A stretch of 64,000 nt of DNA from Sclerotinia nivalis (lineage: Eukaryota > Ascomycota > Leotiomycetes > Helotiales > Sclerotiniaceae): positions 1,240,001 through 1,304,000 of the forward strand of contig JAPEIS010000011.1 of the NCBI GenBank assembly GCA_029531795.1, given 5' to 3'. The translations under genes were made by a program, and so were the position numbers. A model generated the notes under the pieces. The model did not search any database. It was given only the letters and a program-made list of their open reading frames with translations, and was not told the DNA's origin. Of this stretch, positions 25,756-37,752 are shown in pieces. Position 1 is the first letter of the stretch. The number at the start of each line of letters is the position of its first letter.

Positions 25756-25901
25756 TGTCACGGGTTCGTAACCCGTTCCTAGCTAGTCTGCATGGCTGCC
25801 TAAGGCACCCATCCCCCATATAGTCGGCGCTCTTCCTAGCACCTTCTTCCTTCTTCGTAGAATATCATCATATCTTAAAGCACCCTACCACCACCGTGAT
25901 A
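25756..25901 (+). repeat. Solo LTR of a family related to element A (146 bp)
   Basis: It begins TGTCACGGGTTC and ends CACCGTGATA, with the 5-bp duplication CTATG on both sides (25751-25755 and 25902-25906). Internal blocks (CCTAAGGCAC, ATATAGTC, TTCTTC..CGTAG) follow the same order as in the LTR of element A. No internal retroelement sequence remains, as expected after LTR-LTR recombination. Confidence 0.9.
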
Positions 25902-26295
25902 CTATGAATGCATTTCAAGTTTTAAAAGCTTTGCTCAATTATACGACGGCAATTATGTAAACCCTGCCCTAGTACCCTTGAAAATATATATAATCTAGTT
26001 AGCTAGCATACCACCTGGAGGCCTTCCCCGGGCATCATTTGTCCAAAAACTAGAATAGATGGCAAAGGTTTACACGTGCAAGCACGTGTGGCCTACGGCC
26101 TATAACGATAAATATATCAAATCAAATCAAAAATCTCCATAATAATACCTTTCATACCCTCAACAACAATGTTTCTGGCTCCAACCTCCTCAAAACAACG
26201 CAAAACGCCGATTATGAATCACAATACAATGGCATGTATCATTTGTGTTCACCTAAAACACCTTGTTGATACTTTTAGTATGGTTCGTTCCGTGT

Positions 26296-27083
26296 TTGAT
26301 TGATTGATTGATTGATTAAATTAACGTCTACACTGAGTCTAAGACTATCTAAGACGGCTAGGAGCTTTATAGGCTTCTAACAAGTAACAAATGGAGAATT
26401 GCTGGCCATATTCGGCTGTAGCTAATACAATTTGGGAAGATTGAAGTGGCCTCAATCTACTAATTTTTGAATGGGGGAAGTGAAAACTAATCTTGGGGAA
26501 CAAAGCCCACCTTACAAATACTCTCGTATATAATAAGAAAAATAACAAATGAAATATGATATAATTCGAAATTAGAACGATTTACCCCACATAGAGGGGT
26601 AAATTGACCAAATTGACCAAATTGATCAAATTGACCCAATTAACCATTTTCTCTCAGTTCACTCTCTTCACCTTCGCCTTCTTGTTCTACATCCTCTTGC
26701 ATCCTAGTTAGATGCCATGATCTGGTGGCTATTTTTGTTTCCTCGATAAATTCAAGGGTCTTAATGATTCCTGCTTTGGTGTGAAGTAGGTATTTCATAG
26801 TGAGTCGGGAGGTAGGGTTGTTTTTCTTGAATATTCTTCTTGTTGATTTGTATAACGGGCAACTGAGCAGAAGATGATTAGGAGATTCTCTCTTTCCACA
26901 TCTACAATTATCATTTGCTGAGATTCCGAATCGTTGTAGGTAAGATTTGAAATATCCATGACCGATTTTAAGCTGAAACAAAGCACTAATAGAGCTTCTC
27001 TTGGTGTTTTCTGGAATTCCGATCTTTGAGCTAGTCTTCCAGGGGTATATTTTCGAATAGGCCGAATTAGATGAATAGAGAAG
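26296..27083 (-). mobile_element. 5'-truncated LINE insertion with 19-bp target-site duplication
   Basis: The direct repeat agtatggttcgttccgtgt occurs at 26277-26295 and 27084-27102, exactly flanking the element. On the minus strand the element ends in a (TCAA)n-like tail (26296-26318), the usual side for a LINE 3' end. Its body (27083-26640) encodes the C-terminal LINE region: SALFQLKIGHGYFKSYLQRF, then CRCGKRESPNHLLLSCPLY, a C.C....H....C knuckle. A tandem aaattgacc repeat sits in its 3' untranslated part (about 26604-26640). It is much less RIP-mutated than the LINE at 11.8-25.7 kb, so it is probably younger. The open frame continues upstream into flanking DNA by chance. Confidence 0.88.
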
Positions 27084-27102
27084 AGTATGGTTCGTTCCGT
27101 GT

Positions 27103-28091
27103 ATTGGGGCAGTAATCTTATTTTTTGACTTTTTTGACACATAAATCGGTGGATAAAGAGTGGAAAGATATGCTCTGGCTGGTGAGATGTTATGACTGGT
27201 CATTATAAGGACTGACACCAAGTCTGTTTCTCCAGCTGTCTCCGAGGATGTGTTGGTGGCAGCCCGTGGGGTAGAGAGAAGGGAGTGCTGATATGACGGA
27301 TAGGGGCCAAATATTACCCACATCGCCAGCTGTAGCTTTTGTCCCTATTTCAGACCTGTAAAACCTGTCACTGTTGATCTAGGTTGTCTGGATGTTTCAT
27401 TTGACTTTCTCGGTGTGAATATTGCATTACTAGCTGCGATAACGTGGTAAGGTCATAAGGAACTTGTTTGGTGAGGGGAGGACTTGTCAGACGGTTTATG
27501 TGTTGTGGTGCGGAAAGGAAGAAGCGTTGGGGATGATGGAGGAATGGAGGAAGGGGGGAAGGTGATTGGTAGGGGAGCAAAGAAAGGACATGGAGGATGA
27601 CAGAAGCAGGTTTCAGAACAGACATACTGATGAGGAATTCGACAAGGAAGAAACAGTCAGGTTGATGAATAGAGGCATAAGAGCTAGAAATTGCTTGGAC
27701 AAGGTGAACATAAAACTAAAGGCTAAATGCGCTAAAGCGCCTCATAAGCCGAATACAATTAGAAAACAAGCAAGAAAAACAAATGGAGAGTGTAGATCGA
27801 AAGTCTAAAAAACAAGCCGGTTGGACGCACAAAATACCTATAGCTCCATATAGTGAAAGGACTTGGTATCTAGGGCCATAGGATTCATGGATATGACCAA
27901 AGAAATTATGGCAGAGAGCAAACGATTAATAATGCAAAATTAAAACAATTACCAATTACTTCAAGATAAAACATAAACATCCATCGGGGTATATTACGAC
28001 TCTGTTCTATAAATTCCAACGACTTTTAGGAAGATAGCACGCTGCTCATTAGTGTAAAGAGGTACGCGCGGCAATTAATGGTCCCGTCCGT
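27103..28091. other. Intergenic stretch between LINE insertion and FPP synthase
   Basis: It contains a plus-strand open frame at 27566-27808 (80 codons, Lys/Arg-rich: ARNCLDKVNIKLKAKC, APHKPNTIRK) of unknown nature; a decayed element protein is possible. The final 300 bases are the 3' flank of the minus-strand FPP synthase gene. Confidence 0.4.
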
Positions 28092-29191
28092 TTACTTGCT
28101 TCTCTTATAGATCTTCTTCAAGAAGCTTTCAAATACAGTCTTCTTCAAACCCTCTGACTCATCAACCTGAGAAATCAATTGTTTGATTTCACCAACTCTC
28201 TTCTCTTCATAATCCTCGTAGATCTGCTTCAACTTCAGTTCATCGAACAGTTTCTTCACTGCGGCTTCCTTTGTCTTATCTTTGTGACCATAATTTTCCT
28301 CGAGAGTCTTACGCTGCTCAGGAGTTGCAATGGCCAATGCTTGATTGATGAGCCAAGAGCACTTATTGTCCATGATATCAGTACCAATCTTCCCAATGTG
28401 CTCTGGTAGACCAAAGTTGTCAAGATAATCATCTTGGATTTGGAAATATTGGCCGAGTGGAATCAAGATATCCTCCGCTTGCTTAAGATTCTTTGGGGTG
28501 GCGATCTTCTGGTGGTGAAGGGCAAGAGCGACAGGGAGGTAGAAAGAGTAATAAGCGGTCTTGTAGGTGACGATAAAGTCGTACTTTGTCATAGAGAAGT
28601 TGTCCAAATCGACCTTGTCCTCTGGTGCAGTCAACAAGTCGCACAATTGACCGAGCTCTGTCTGGTATGTAACTTCGTGGAAGAGTTCGATGAGATCAAC
28701 GTAGGAAGGGTGAGAGCGGAAGTACTTCTTCAACAGAGAGTAGATCGCAGATTCGAGGATGAAAGCATCATTAATAGCGACCATACCAACATTTGGTTGT
28801 CTGTACCAACAAGGTTGACCGCGGCGAGTAATGCTGCTATCCATAATATCATCTGATACAAGGAAGAAAGCTTGAAGAAGTTCGGTCATCCATCCCAACG
28901 TGGCAGATTCGAAATATTGTTCTTCAGAGAGGGGAGCTTCGAGAAGGAGAGATACCGAGTCAGGGACAGACATTCCTCGATTGCATTTTCCGCCAATTGT
29001 GTTGGCATATAGAGACTAAATGAAGAGAATTAGTATATGTGATTCGTATATTCTTGTAGAGAAACACTCACAGCTTTAAGCCAATCTTGACCTTGTTGTG
29101 GGAGGTTGTACTTTTGGGCATGGGCAAGCAAGTCCTCAGCCAATTTTGGGAAGACAGATTCAAACTCCTTGAGAGTAGTAGTTTTCGCCAT
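28092..29191 (-). CDS. erg20: Farnesyl pyrophosphate synthase, 347 aa; exons 29191..29072, 29015..28092
   Basis: The enzyme condenses DMAPP/GPP with IPP to give FPP, the precursor of ergosterol, ubiquinone, dolichol and prenyl groups. One intron (29071-29016, gtgagt..tttag) separates a 40-codon first exon from the main exon in phase 0. The first Asp-rich motif is DDIMD (Asp95, 96, 99), preceded by Phe90-Phe91, the chain-length-limiting pair of eukaryotic FPP synthases. The second is DDYLD (Asp235, 236, 239). The C-terminus ends KRSK, matching the usual basic C-terminus. The length is exactly what is usual for the family. The start at 29191 is supported by the N-terminal text FPKLAEDLL. Divergent from the APC8 gene, with about 550 bp between starts. 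Confidence 0.96.
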
Positions 29192-29741
29192 TGTGGTTAC
29201 TTCGGTAATGATTGATGGAAGTAGGTTTTAGTGAGGATGAGATGAAGAATATACTATAAGTGAAGGTCGGAGATTGAAGATTATAGAGAGGTAAGAAATG
29301 AGAAGAGAGGTGGGTGATACAGTAAACACTGGGGAAATTAAAGCGGTGAAGGTGCGGGGTGGGCAGAACGCGGAAATACAAGTCGCGCTTTCCTTAGTAC
29401 TAAGTTCCATGGATAGGTACTTTATTTGATCATACCCAAATTTTGTGAGATCATGGAACGTTGAAACCTTATTGTGATGCCACTTCCCTGACAGAAATTT
29501 TGTATAATACATAAATGAATTGAAGTTATATTGTTCAAAGACTTTCCGCCGAGAATAATATTGTGAATCGTTCCTCGGTCGACGCGACATCAAAATCAAC
29601 AATACATCAAAGGTCCGGGCCGTACCATAAACCAAGCAAAGCTAATTAAGACCCAGCCTTGCTAGTCTGCAGACAACCTTGAATTTCATGAGCTATCCGA
29701 AAGCTCACATTCTCGAAGAATCGGGGTAGAAATATTACACT

Positions 29742-31899
29742 ATGGCACTCACTGAGCGGGAAACAGCGCAATTGCGAGGGTCGCTGCAGGAAGCAGTTGT
29801 GAAATGTTCGGAACGATGCCTATATCAATCTGCAAAATGGTATAAATTCACAGGAGTAGTATCAATTACATTCACTAATTAATTCTTTAAGGGCTGCAGA
29901 ACTCATGACATCTATACCAACGAATGATGACCTTTCAGAGCCCGAGGATTCGCAAATGACCGAAGTACTAGCGGAAGGGCTTCCCCCAATTGTCGTCAGT
30001 GGAAACCTCGATCCAGAAGAAGCACAACTCGAGGCGAAAGAAATTAACAAATATTTATTGGCAAAATCCTTCTTTGATTGCCGGGAGTTCGACCGATGTG
30101 CGGCTGTGTTTCTTCCGGATAGATTGCTCTCCGGAATTTTGTCAACAACAGCTGGAAGAGGCAGTCAAAATGGTGCAAACACGAGGTCAAAGGGAAAGGA
30201 AAAGGCATCATCAAGTCGAGTTAGCACAGGACCAATATCGGGGCTCCCAAAATTGAGTCAGAAGAGCTTATTCCTAGCTTTATATGCAAAGTTTATGTCT
30301 GGCGAGAAAAAGAAAGATGAAGATAGTGAAATGGTAATGGGCCCTCATGATGGAGGAAACACGGTGAACAAACAGTTGGTCACAATAATTCGAATATTGG
30401 AGGCTTGGTTTCAGGAGAGAAGGACTGAAACTGGAGAGTTTGCCGGTAGTCAAGGATGGCTTGAATATCTGTTAGTCATATTACCCCAGATTCAGGACTT
30501 CTATTAACAGGACGTAGCTATGGAATGGTTTTGGCCAAGGACAAAAATGAGGATGAGGCGATGCGCTGGCTCGTCCGGAGCGTTGAGCTATTTCCCATGA
30601 ATTGGGGTTGTTGGTTAGAGATGACTTCTTTAATTTCTAGAGTTGAGGACGTGAGTAAACACCTTCGAATTCAGGATCAGTTACTGATTTATTTGGCAGT
30701 TAAATCGAATATCGCCACATCTCCCGCAAAATATTCTCTCCTTCATATTTCACCTTCATACTTCCCTAGAATTATACCAATCGACGCCACAACTGTCCAG
30801 CTCCCTAGAACAACTTCTTTCCATATTTCCAACAAGCCCTTTTCTGCTCACCTGCTTAGCTCTTCTATCCTATCATACTAAAGATTTTGTCACTGCTGAC
30901 GCTCATTTCAGTCGTCTTCTTGCGCTACATCCTCATCGATTAGATTCACTCGATCATTACTCTAATATTCTTTATGTTATGAATCTCAGGCCGAAATTAT
31001 CGTTTCTTGCACATCTCTGCTCGAGTGTTGACAAATTTCGACCAGAATCCTGTGTTGTGATAGGCAATTATTACTCACTGTTATCAAGCCACGAGAAGGC
31101 TGTACAATATTTCAGACGTGCTTTAACTTTAGACCGTTCTTGCCTCAGTGCTTGGACGCTAATGGGTCACGAATATGTGGAATTAAAAAACACCCATGCA
31201 GCTATTGAATCGTATCGTCGAGCAGTTGACGTTAACAGGAGAGATTATAGAGCCTGGTATGGACTAGGACAAACATACGAAGTACTTGAAATGCATGCAT
31301 ATGCACTGTGGTATTATAAACGTGCAGCAGGACTCCGTCCCTGGGATAGCAAAATGTGGATGGCAGTAGGATCCTGCTTACAGAAAATGGGTCGCGATCT
31401 CGAGGGCATCAAAGCATTGAAGCGTGCACTGTTAGCAGATAGTTACTACGATGCAGGTGTGGGCAGTTCATTCGGAAGCGGGGGTAGAGAAAGAGGGGGT
31501 ACTATGGATCCGGAAATCTTACTCCAAATTGCTGGGATGTATGAGAGATTAGAGGACGAAAGAGAAGCACGAGGGTATATGGAGTTGTGTGTGGCACAAG
31601 AAGAAGGCGACGATAATGCAGATGCATCCGCTATTAACATTCATAATGATTCAGCATCATCAGATGATGAAGGGCGCCAGCCATTGGCACCTACAGGTGA
31701 GGGTGGTAATGGTACAGGAGTTACCGCTGCAACGTCAAAAGCCAGGATGTGGTTAGCAAAATACTCGATGAGAACGGGTGATTATAAGAGAGCCATGCAA
31801 CTGGCAACGGAATTGTGTCAAGATGGGGTAGAAGTAGAGGATGCAAAAGCTTTAGTTAGAGAGGTCAGAGTCAGACTGGAAGGGTTGGAGTCACCGTGA
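29742..31899 (+). CDS. cdc23: Anaphase-promoting complex subunit 8 (CDC23), 669 aa; exons 29742..29839, 29892..30470, 30518..30650, 30700..31899
   Basis: APC8 is a tetratricopeptide-repeat scaffold of the APC/C ubiquitin ligase, acting in the nucleus to drive anaphase. Four exons join in phase; the three introns are 52, 47 and 49 bp. The N-terminal region contains the KWAAELM block typical of APC8. The middle has YGMVLAKDKNEDEA and WLEMTSLISRVED. TPR units follow from about 31000, with repeated W/Y-x-x-L-G-Y/F-A patterns (NYYSLLSSHEKAVQYFRRAL, SAWTLMGHEYVELKNTHAAI, AWYGLGQTYEVLEMHAYALW). A Ser/Gly/acidic linker lies around 31460-31720, before the last helices. Without splicing, the 30.5-31.0 kb part appears broken; the exon model removes all stops. 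Confidence 0.95.
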
Positions 31900-33564
31900 G
31901 CGAGTGGATAGCATTTATAGGAGTTTTGAGATACCAATGAGAATCGATTCTATCTAGTTTTGACTCTGACGAGCGTCAGTTTCATAATGTGCATGTTCTT
32001 TATTGCCACAAAGTCCCAGGCCTGTTGACGGATCCTGTGAATGTGGGGTTCAGTATACTCATCATTCTTCCGAAATATCCGACATGAAAGGATTGTCCTC
32101 TTAACGGGTTATTTTAACCCCAACAATGTTCTCACTTACTTCAATCTGAATATCCACCTGAGTTCTACGAAAACACGTCAACGTTCGATAAATACCCAAT
32201 AACTGCCACAAATTATTAACGTTGTCTCCTTGCTCAGGAACCTCAAGATCTGAAGGCGTCTTCCACGCATGAGCGTCTCTACTCCTTTCTTCTTTCTTGT
32301 TCTTTCTCGCGAGCTTCACTTTCTCTCCTCTTATCCCCGTCATGAGTGGCCTGAGCTAGTTTAATTGGTGCCTCATAAGCTTCATCTTTTCCCCTTTCAT
32401 CTGCATCATGAGCTTCGCTTTTTCTCTCCTCCCCTGTACAATGAACAAGCTGAGGTAGTTAGGGGCGTTGCTTGCGGCTTGTTATGGCGTCTTTGTTGCC
32501 TCGGCGATTCGCGCATCAGATTCGGCTTTCACTGTGTCTCCGAGGCCATGTTCGTTGGTCTTGGGGCGTGTCGAAAGAAGCTTCCAGGATGGATAAATAC
32601 TTAAAAGCTTATGCCAGCCAATGAGTGATGTCTTCGGAAATGAAATTCATAAGATCAACATAAAGATTATGTACTATCAAGTCATCAAGGTAGCATTCTT
32701 CAAAGGAGACTAATTACAAAGGGCAAAGCCTCTCTTTAAAAGGCAGGTCTACTCCTTTCTAGACATCACATTATATATCTAGTTCACTTAAATAGTTCAA
32801 ATATGCTCCTGCAACTTGGAGCGTGAAATTGACAACTCCGGGACCTGCTGATCAATTGTCGATTTTATCCAAGCGACTTTTGTGAGGTTCGATTCATATA
32901 AAGTGTGTAACACGGCCCGCCACTCCGCATAAAATCAACATATCCCTCCACTTCCCGTATAATATGCAATATCATACTGACACCATGCATATAGATGTAT
33001 GGAGAAAGAGGAATACATTAAAGGTCTTGCTGCTGTGTTTTGACGAGTGTCATTAATGCATAACTATAACTGCAATTGTGACAGGCAAACCTATCGTTTC
33101 ATTTAGCTGTGGAACTTCAAGCCTTTTAGCCACTGCAAGCTTCATAATCTGGGGTGCAGCTTTTCGTTATCCATCGAAGCGGCAGTTGGTATCCTATGTA
33201 TATCCGCTCCGTTCCCTACGCTGACTTCCCCGGATTTCAGAGATTGCCAAGACACACCCCGTCAGATATAATGCCGATCTTATTCTATAGACTGGAATTC
33301 AAGGGCCTGATGGATCTTAGGTAGTAATATATTATCTGTTTTCCTAATCAGTTGACGAAAAATATTATAGTAGCAATATCTATCAAGAACTTGATTCGAT
33401 CCACATATATTAAATTGATAGTACTACTGAATTCGAAGAGTGTGATGATATGTTACGGATCCTGTTCCTGCCAATTTCTCCTATATGTATAAGTTCTCAA
33501 TCTTTCCTCTATGTTGACATAAATCTCGTACCACTTAAAAAACCGTCACTCACAATTATCTCCC
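31900..33564. other. Intergenic stretch, no supported gene
   Basis: Only short ORFs without domains. The segment directly upstream of 33565 is AT-rich and probably holds the AA9 gene promoter; no specific factor site is convincing. Confidence 0.55.
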
Positions 33565-35160
33565 ATGATGAAAACCTTCAATTCTCTGCTAGGACTCTCG
33601 TTCCTTACATGCCAAGTCTCAGCTCATTGTAAGTATTCAACTACCTTTATAGATCGAGGAGAAGCTAACAAATCACCATCTAGACATCTTCCAATCCTTC
33701 ACCTACAAAAACATCCAATATCCTCCCTATGGCTACATTCGTATGAACAATAATTACAATAGTCCCATCATAGATCTCGCTAGCAATGATCTCCGATGCA
33801 ATTCCGGTGGTGAAACAAGCAATGGAACCCAAACTATAACTGTAAAGGCTGGTGATTCTTTCTCGTTCACGGCAGATATACCAGTTTATCATCAGGGTCC
33901 TTTGTCTATGTAAGTCTTGTCCTCCGGTTCCAAATTTCTCTACTTGAGCGTTGAGCTGACCGGGAAACTCCCATTGTAGATATATGGCGAAAGCACCAAC
34001 GACTGCAGCAGCCTTCGATGGATCCGGACAGGTCTGGTTTAAAATTTTGGATATCGGCCCTACATTTACAAATCAAGTTGCTACATGGAATCTCTACCGT
34101 GAGTTCTCAGCCTCTCGCTGTATGAGAGAAAACAAGAATGAAAAGCTAATATGTATAGAAACATATACCTATACTATTCCACCCAATCTGCCTAACGGCG
34201 ATTATCTTCTTCGTATTCAACAACTTGGTATTCATAATCCTTAGTAAGTTGTTAATTTTTTTTTCATTTTGAATAATGTAGAGGAAGAGGTTTAGTCTAA
34301 CGTTTGGAATTTAGTCCGGGAGGTATCCCTCAGTTTTATATAGAATGCGCACAAATCACCGTTACGAATGGGGGTTCGGGGACTCCGGGCCCTTTGGTCT
34401 CTATTCCGGGGTACGTATCCTCTTGGCTTTCCTTCCCCCTATCAGTTTTCCTTCCCTTCTGCCTTCTCTTCCCCCCGTCCCACATCTCAACCCCCTCCAC
34501 CAAACACCCCACCACTCAACAACCAACAACTAACCCCACCTCCCTCCCTAGAGCCTTCTCCGCCACCGACCCCGGCTACACCGCAAACATCTACTCCAAC
34601 TTCTACAACTACACTGTTCCGGGCCCCGCCGTCTGGGCTTCTCAAGGAGGTTCTTCCGTCTACACGGGAATCTCTACTGGAAATAATGCCGCGACGACTT
34701 TGGCTAGTATGCCTGCTGCTACGGGCGTTGTTACTACTACGGCTCCTGCGACGGCGACTGGGACGCGTACTACTTTGACTACTGTTGGGACTTCGACGAA
34801 AACTAGTGCGAGTACGAGTACGAGTGCCGCGGCGACGCCGACGGGGGCTGTGGTGCAGAAGTATGGGCAGGTATGTTTTTTTTTCCTTTTCTTTTTTTCT
34901 TTGCAGGAAGGGAGGGAAGTGGAATGCCATCAAAATCAAACATTCGTGGGACTGTGCACTACCTTCCATTTTCTTCGAATTCTGCGGTTATTTACCTTTA
35001 CGTATTTCATACATCTCAGATCTCAGAACCATACAAAGACAATAACTAACTCCTCATCTCGATATTATAGTGCGGAGGTCAAGGATGGACTGGAGGAACG
35101 GTTTGTGCGGCGGGGAGTACCTGTACGGCTACTAATGCTTATTATAGCCAGTGTTTGTGA
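33565..35160 (+). CDS. AA9 lytic polysaccharide monooxygenase with C-terminal CBM1, 332 aa; 7 exons
   Basis: AA9 enzymes are secreted copper monooxygenases that cleave cellulose oxidatively. Exons: 33565-33628, 33684-33909, 33980-34098, 34159-34243, 34315-34410, 34552-34870 and 35071-35160, all joining in phase. A 20-residue signal peptide ends ...CQVSA, so the mature protein begins with His21, the N-terminal His of the copper histidine brace. The second brace His is His91 in [13 protein letters not shown], and the axial Tyr is Tyr173 in [14 protein letters not shown] Ser/Thr/Ala linker (about 34680-34850) leads to a fungal cellulose-binding module encoded by the last exon (CGGQGWTGG ... YYSQCL, four Cys). 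The tandem ATG leaves Met1 or Met2 as start. The sixth-exon boundary is notable (see findings). Convergent with the sedolisin gene. Confidence 0.95.
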
Positions 35161-35645
35161 GTATGGATGGAGGGGGATGGGGATGGGATGGGGATTGAGG
35201 GGTGGCGGAAAAGAGGAGGTGGGGGATGTGTGAGATGTGTGCGTTGGATTCGTTGGATTGAGATTTGTGTTCAGGATGGGGAGGGAGAGGAGAGGAGAGG
35301 AGAGGAGGGGAAAGGTTAAGGGTGTGGATGTGGATCAGGATATTGTATATATGAGTGCTGTTACATGGAACTAAATGCAGTTGCAAAACCCTGCATAACC
35401 ATAAGGTTCCGAGGTATACCTACAAAGATCTCTGAAATCATTTCACACATTCCATTTCAAAGTATATATTTGATGAAGGTTTATTTCGTGGGTATGTATT
35501 CAAGCTAATAATGTAAGCCAGTCGATATATAGCGACGATGCATATACATAAATACTACTCCTCTCCACACCGAGTTCTCGTAATTCATAATCCATTAGGT
35601 CATCCTATTTCCTACATTCAAATTCCAATCTCATCCCATCATTCA
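35161..35645. other. Shared 3' region of two convergent genes
   Basis: It contains a (ggaga)n run at about 35281-35312, purine-rich on the plus strand. No gene is supported. Confidence 0.6.
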
Positions 35646-37752
35646 TTAAGTCGAGTTACTGATCGCCAACAACTTGGTGTAATTTGGTGTTCCCAACCCG
35701 GTTGCAGGATCCCAACCACTAACGGCCGAGAAACCAGCACCAGAGATAACACCACTGCATCCAGTGATCTTACCAGTGGTAATATCTGTCAATGCGGATT
35801 TGGCAGTTGAGTATAGCCATGGGTTGAGGAAACCGAGACCGGCTTTGCCAGCGGCGACACGGTTGGAGTTGATGAGTTGGATCACGGAACTGAAGGTTGG
35901 AGTTGCGCAGGAAGTGCCATCGACGAGCTCGGCGTATCCAGAGGCAACGATCACGACTGGTTTGAATGTTAGCGGACAAGTGAGTGGCGTGGGATAATAT
36001 GGATTTTACTTACAGTTAGTGGCTTGAGCGGCGACATCTGGGTAAGCACGACCGGATGCGTTGAAGTATTTTGATACTGAGGAGTGAGTTGTGTCGGTTG
36101 TCAACCAGCTGTTGACTGCTGTAGATTGGTAGGAAGGTTGTCCGAAAACAGAGGAGAATCCACCACCACCATCAGTCCATGCTGCCCTGTGGAATGTTAA
36201 TGTTTCCGGCCTTTGATCCAAAGCATAGGAGTTGTATAACTTACTCAGGACTGTTACCAGTAGTACCGCCAACAACAGTTACCCATGGGCAAGATGCTGG
36301 AAAACTGGTTGTGAAACCTTTGGTGGATCCAGTGGTAGTGCAAGTAGTACCTACACCGGAATCTCCAGAAGCGACGAGGATGGATACACCACGAGCACCA
36401 AGTTGGGAGAACAGGTTGCAGACTTCATCAGCGTAGTCCAAGGGAACAGTGGCTTCATCGTCGCCGTAAGAGATAGAAATGGTGTTTGGAAGTGTTGTGG
36501 CGGTAAGGAGAGAGTCGAGGAATTCGAGGTAGGGCTCGTTCTGGTTATCACCACCGCCAACAATTGGAGGAGATCCACCAACTGAGTAGCTTCGATCTAT
36601 TAGCATCACTGTTCCAAGAATACAGTTCAGAATTGATAAATTTAAAACTCACTAGATGTTAGGAATCTCTGATGTGATAGCTCTGGCATATTGGACATCA
36701 AGATTGGCTTCAATACCTGGGTAGCCATTTCCACTTGATGGGCAAGTTCCTCCATTAATAAGAGTGCAGGTGTATGTGTAAGCCTTATTGGCGAAGTATG
36801 CATAGCTGTTCAAGAAGGTGGTCAAATCAGACTGGGATGGCCATTGCTTTAAGAAGCCGGCGATACCCATCAATCCACTTTTCAATGTAGCTGGGGCTGT
36901 GGTGAAAGAGTAAAGGTTGGCAAGACATTGTGGGGTAACATTACTACCACTGCAGCCTGTGACGGCTTCAGTACCGTCGACCTTGAGCACACTTTCATCA
37001 AATTCCTCGTGCTGCTTGATATTGGATCGCATTGCACGAAGACCGAAGAAGGTTGTTGGTTGAACAATATCAACATGACCCTTCAAAGCATCGGGAAGAC
37101 TGTATTCGAGAGTTCGGATAGCACCCTCGTACAATCCGGTGTGAACTACAGATATTAGAAACTGGATTTAATCATGAAGGGAGGTTTATTCTTTACCGTA
37201 AGCGTTGTACTGCGCTTGGAGAAGCTCTTCGACTTGTCTGATACTTGCTTCCACAATGACGGAATCTCCTCGTGCTGAGACGCTTGTTTGGCTTGTCAAG
37301 CCTGCAGTCGATAACCACTGCAAAACAAGGTCACGCGATTGAGTCTTTGGTGCGATCATTGCATTGATCGTCGTTTGGTCGATGTGACGTCCATAAAGGG
37401 CATTTCCAGGGGTGGCAATCTTTGAGAGGTCAGTTTAGATCAATTTCTATTTTGAGGTATCCGGGAAAATAAGAAGACTTCTTCTCATATGCAGGTCCGG
37501 CACCTAGGATATGTGAAAGACTGGAGATCATACGTCCATGGCCATCTTGTGGAACTCTGGCATGTTCTGTGCCACCAAATGCAATCTCAACTTCATCATC
37601 GAGACATCTTTGTCGAATACAGCATCCTCATCCAACTCCCATCCTGCAGGCGGAGCAGCAATCTTCTCGAAAACGCTGGATTTGCCGAACGTGGGTAATG
37701 CTTGGACGGCCGATGCAGCAAATGCCACGGAGAAAATGTTGAGGAGAAGCAT
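35646..37752 (-). CDS. Sedolisin-family (S53) tripeptidyl-peptidase, secreted, 587 aa; 6 exons
   Basis: S53 serine-carboxyl peptidases work at acid pH and remove tripeptides from protein N-termini outside the cell. Exons (minus): 37752-37534, 37419-37197, 37145-36653, 36589-36245, 36186-36014 and 35956-35646, all in phase. The N-terminus is a signal peptide ([18 protein letters not shown]). A pro-domain follows ([30 protein letters not shown]), as usual for the family. The catalytic residues are visible: Glu293 and Asp297 in EANLDVQYA and Ser500 in [12 protein letters not shown]. The oxyanion Asp is likely in VASGDSGVG. Calcium-binding residues are suggested by Asp542 (LTDITTG) and Asp567 (GWDPATGLG). 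The third junction uses acceptor gatcgaag rather than two nearer AGs, because only it keeps the YYSVGGSPP block. Length and order fit TPP-type sedolisins. Confidence 0.95.

Noticed and set aside
26640..27323. Single 227-codon minus-strand protein ending in LINE text
   Set aside because: Its first 74 codons lie outside the LINE, beyond the 19-bp target duplication. The fusion is accidental.
28179..28856. Plus-strand frames inside the FPP synthase gene
   Set aside because: Antisense shadows of a well-supported gene.
34368..34969. Arg-rich frames overlapping the AA9 gene in other frames
   Set aside because: They come from the low-complexity Ser/Thr linker and the pyrimidine-rich intron; no splice or domain support.
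36232..37158. Plus-strand frames across the sedolisin gene
   Set aside because: Antisense shadows; the minus strand carries the catalytic residues and phased exons.
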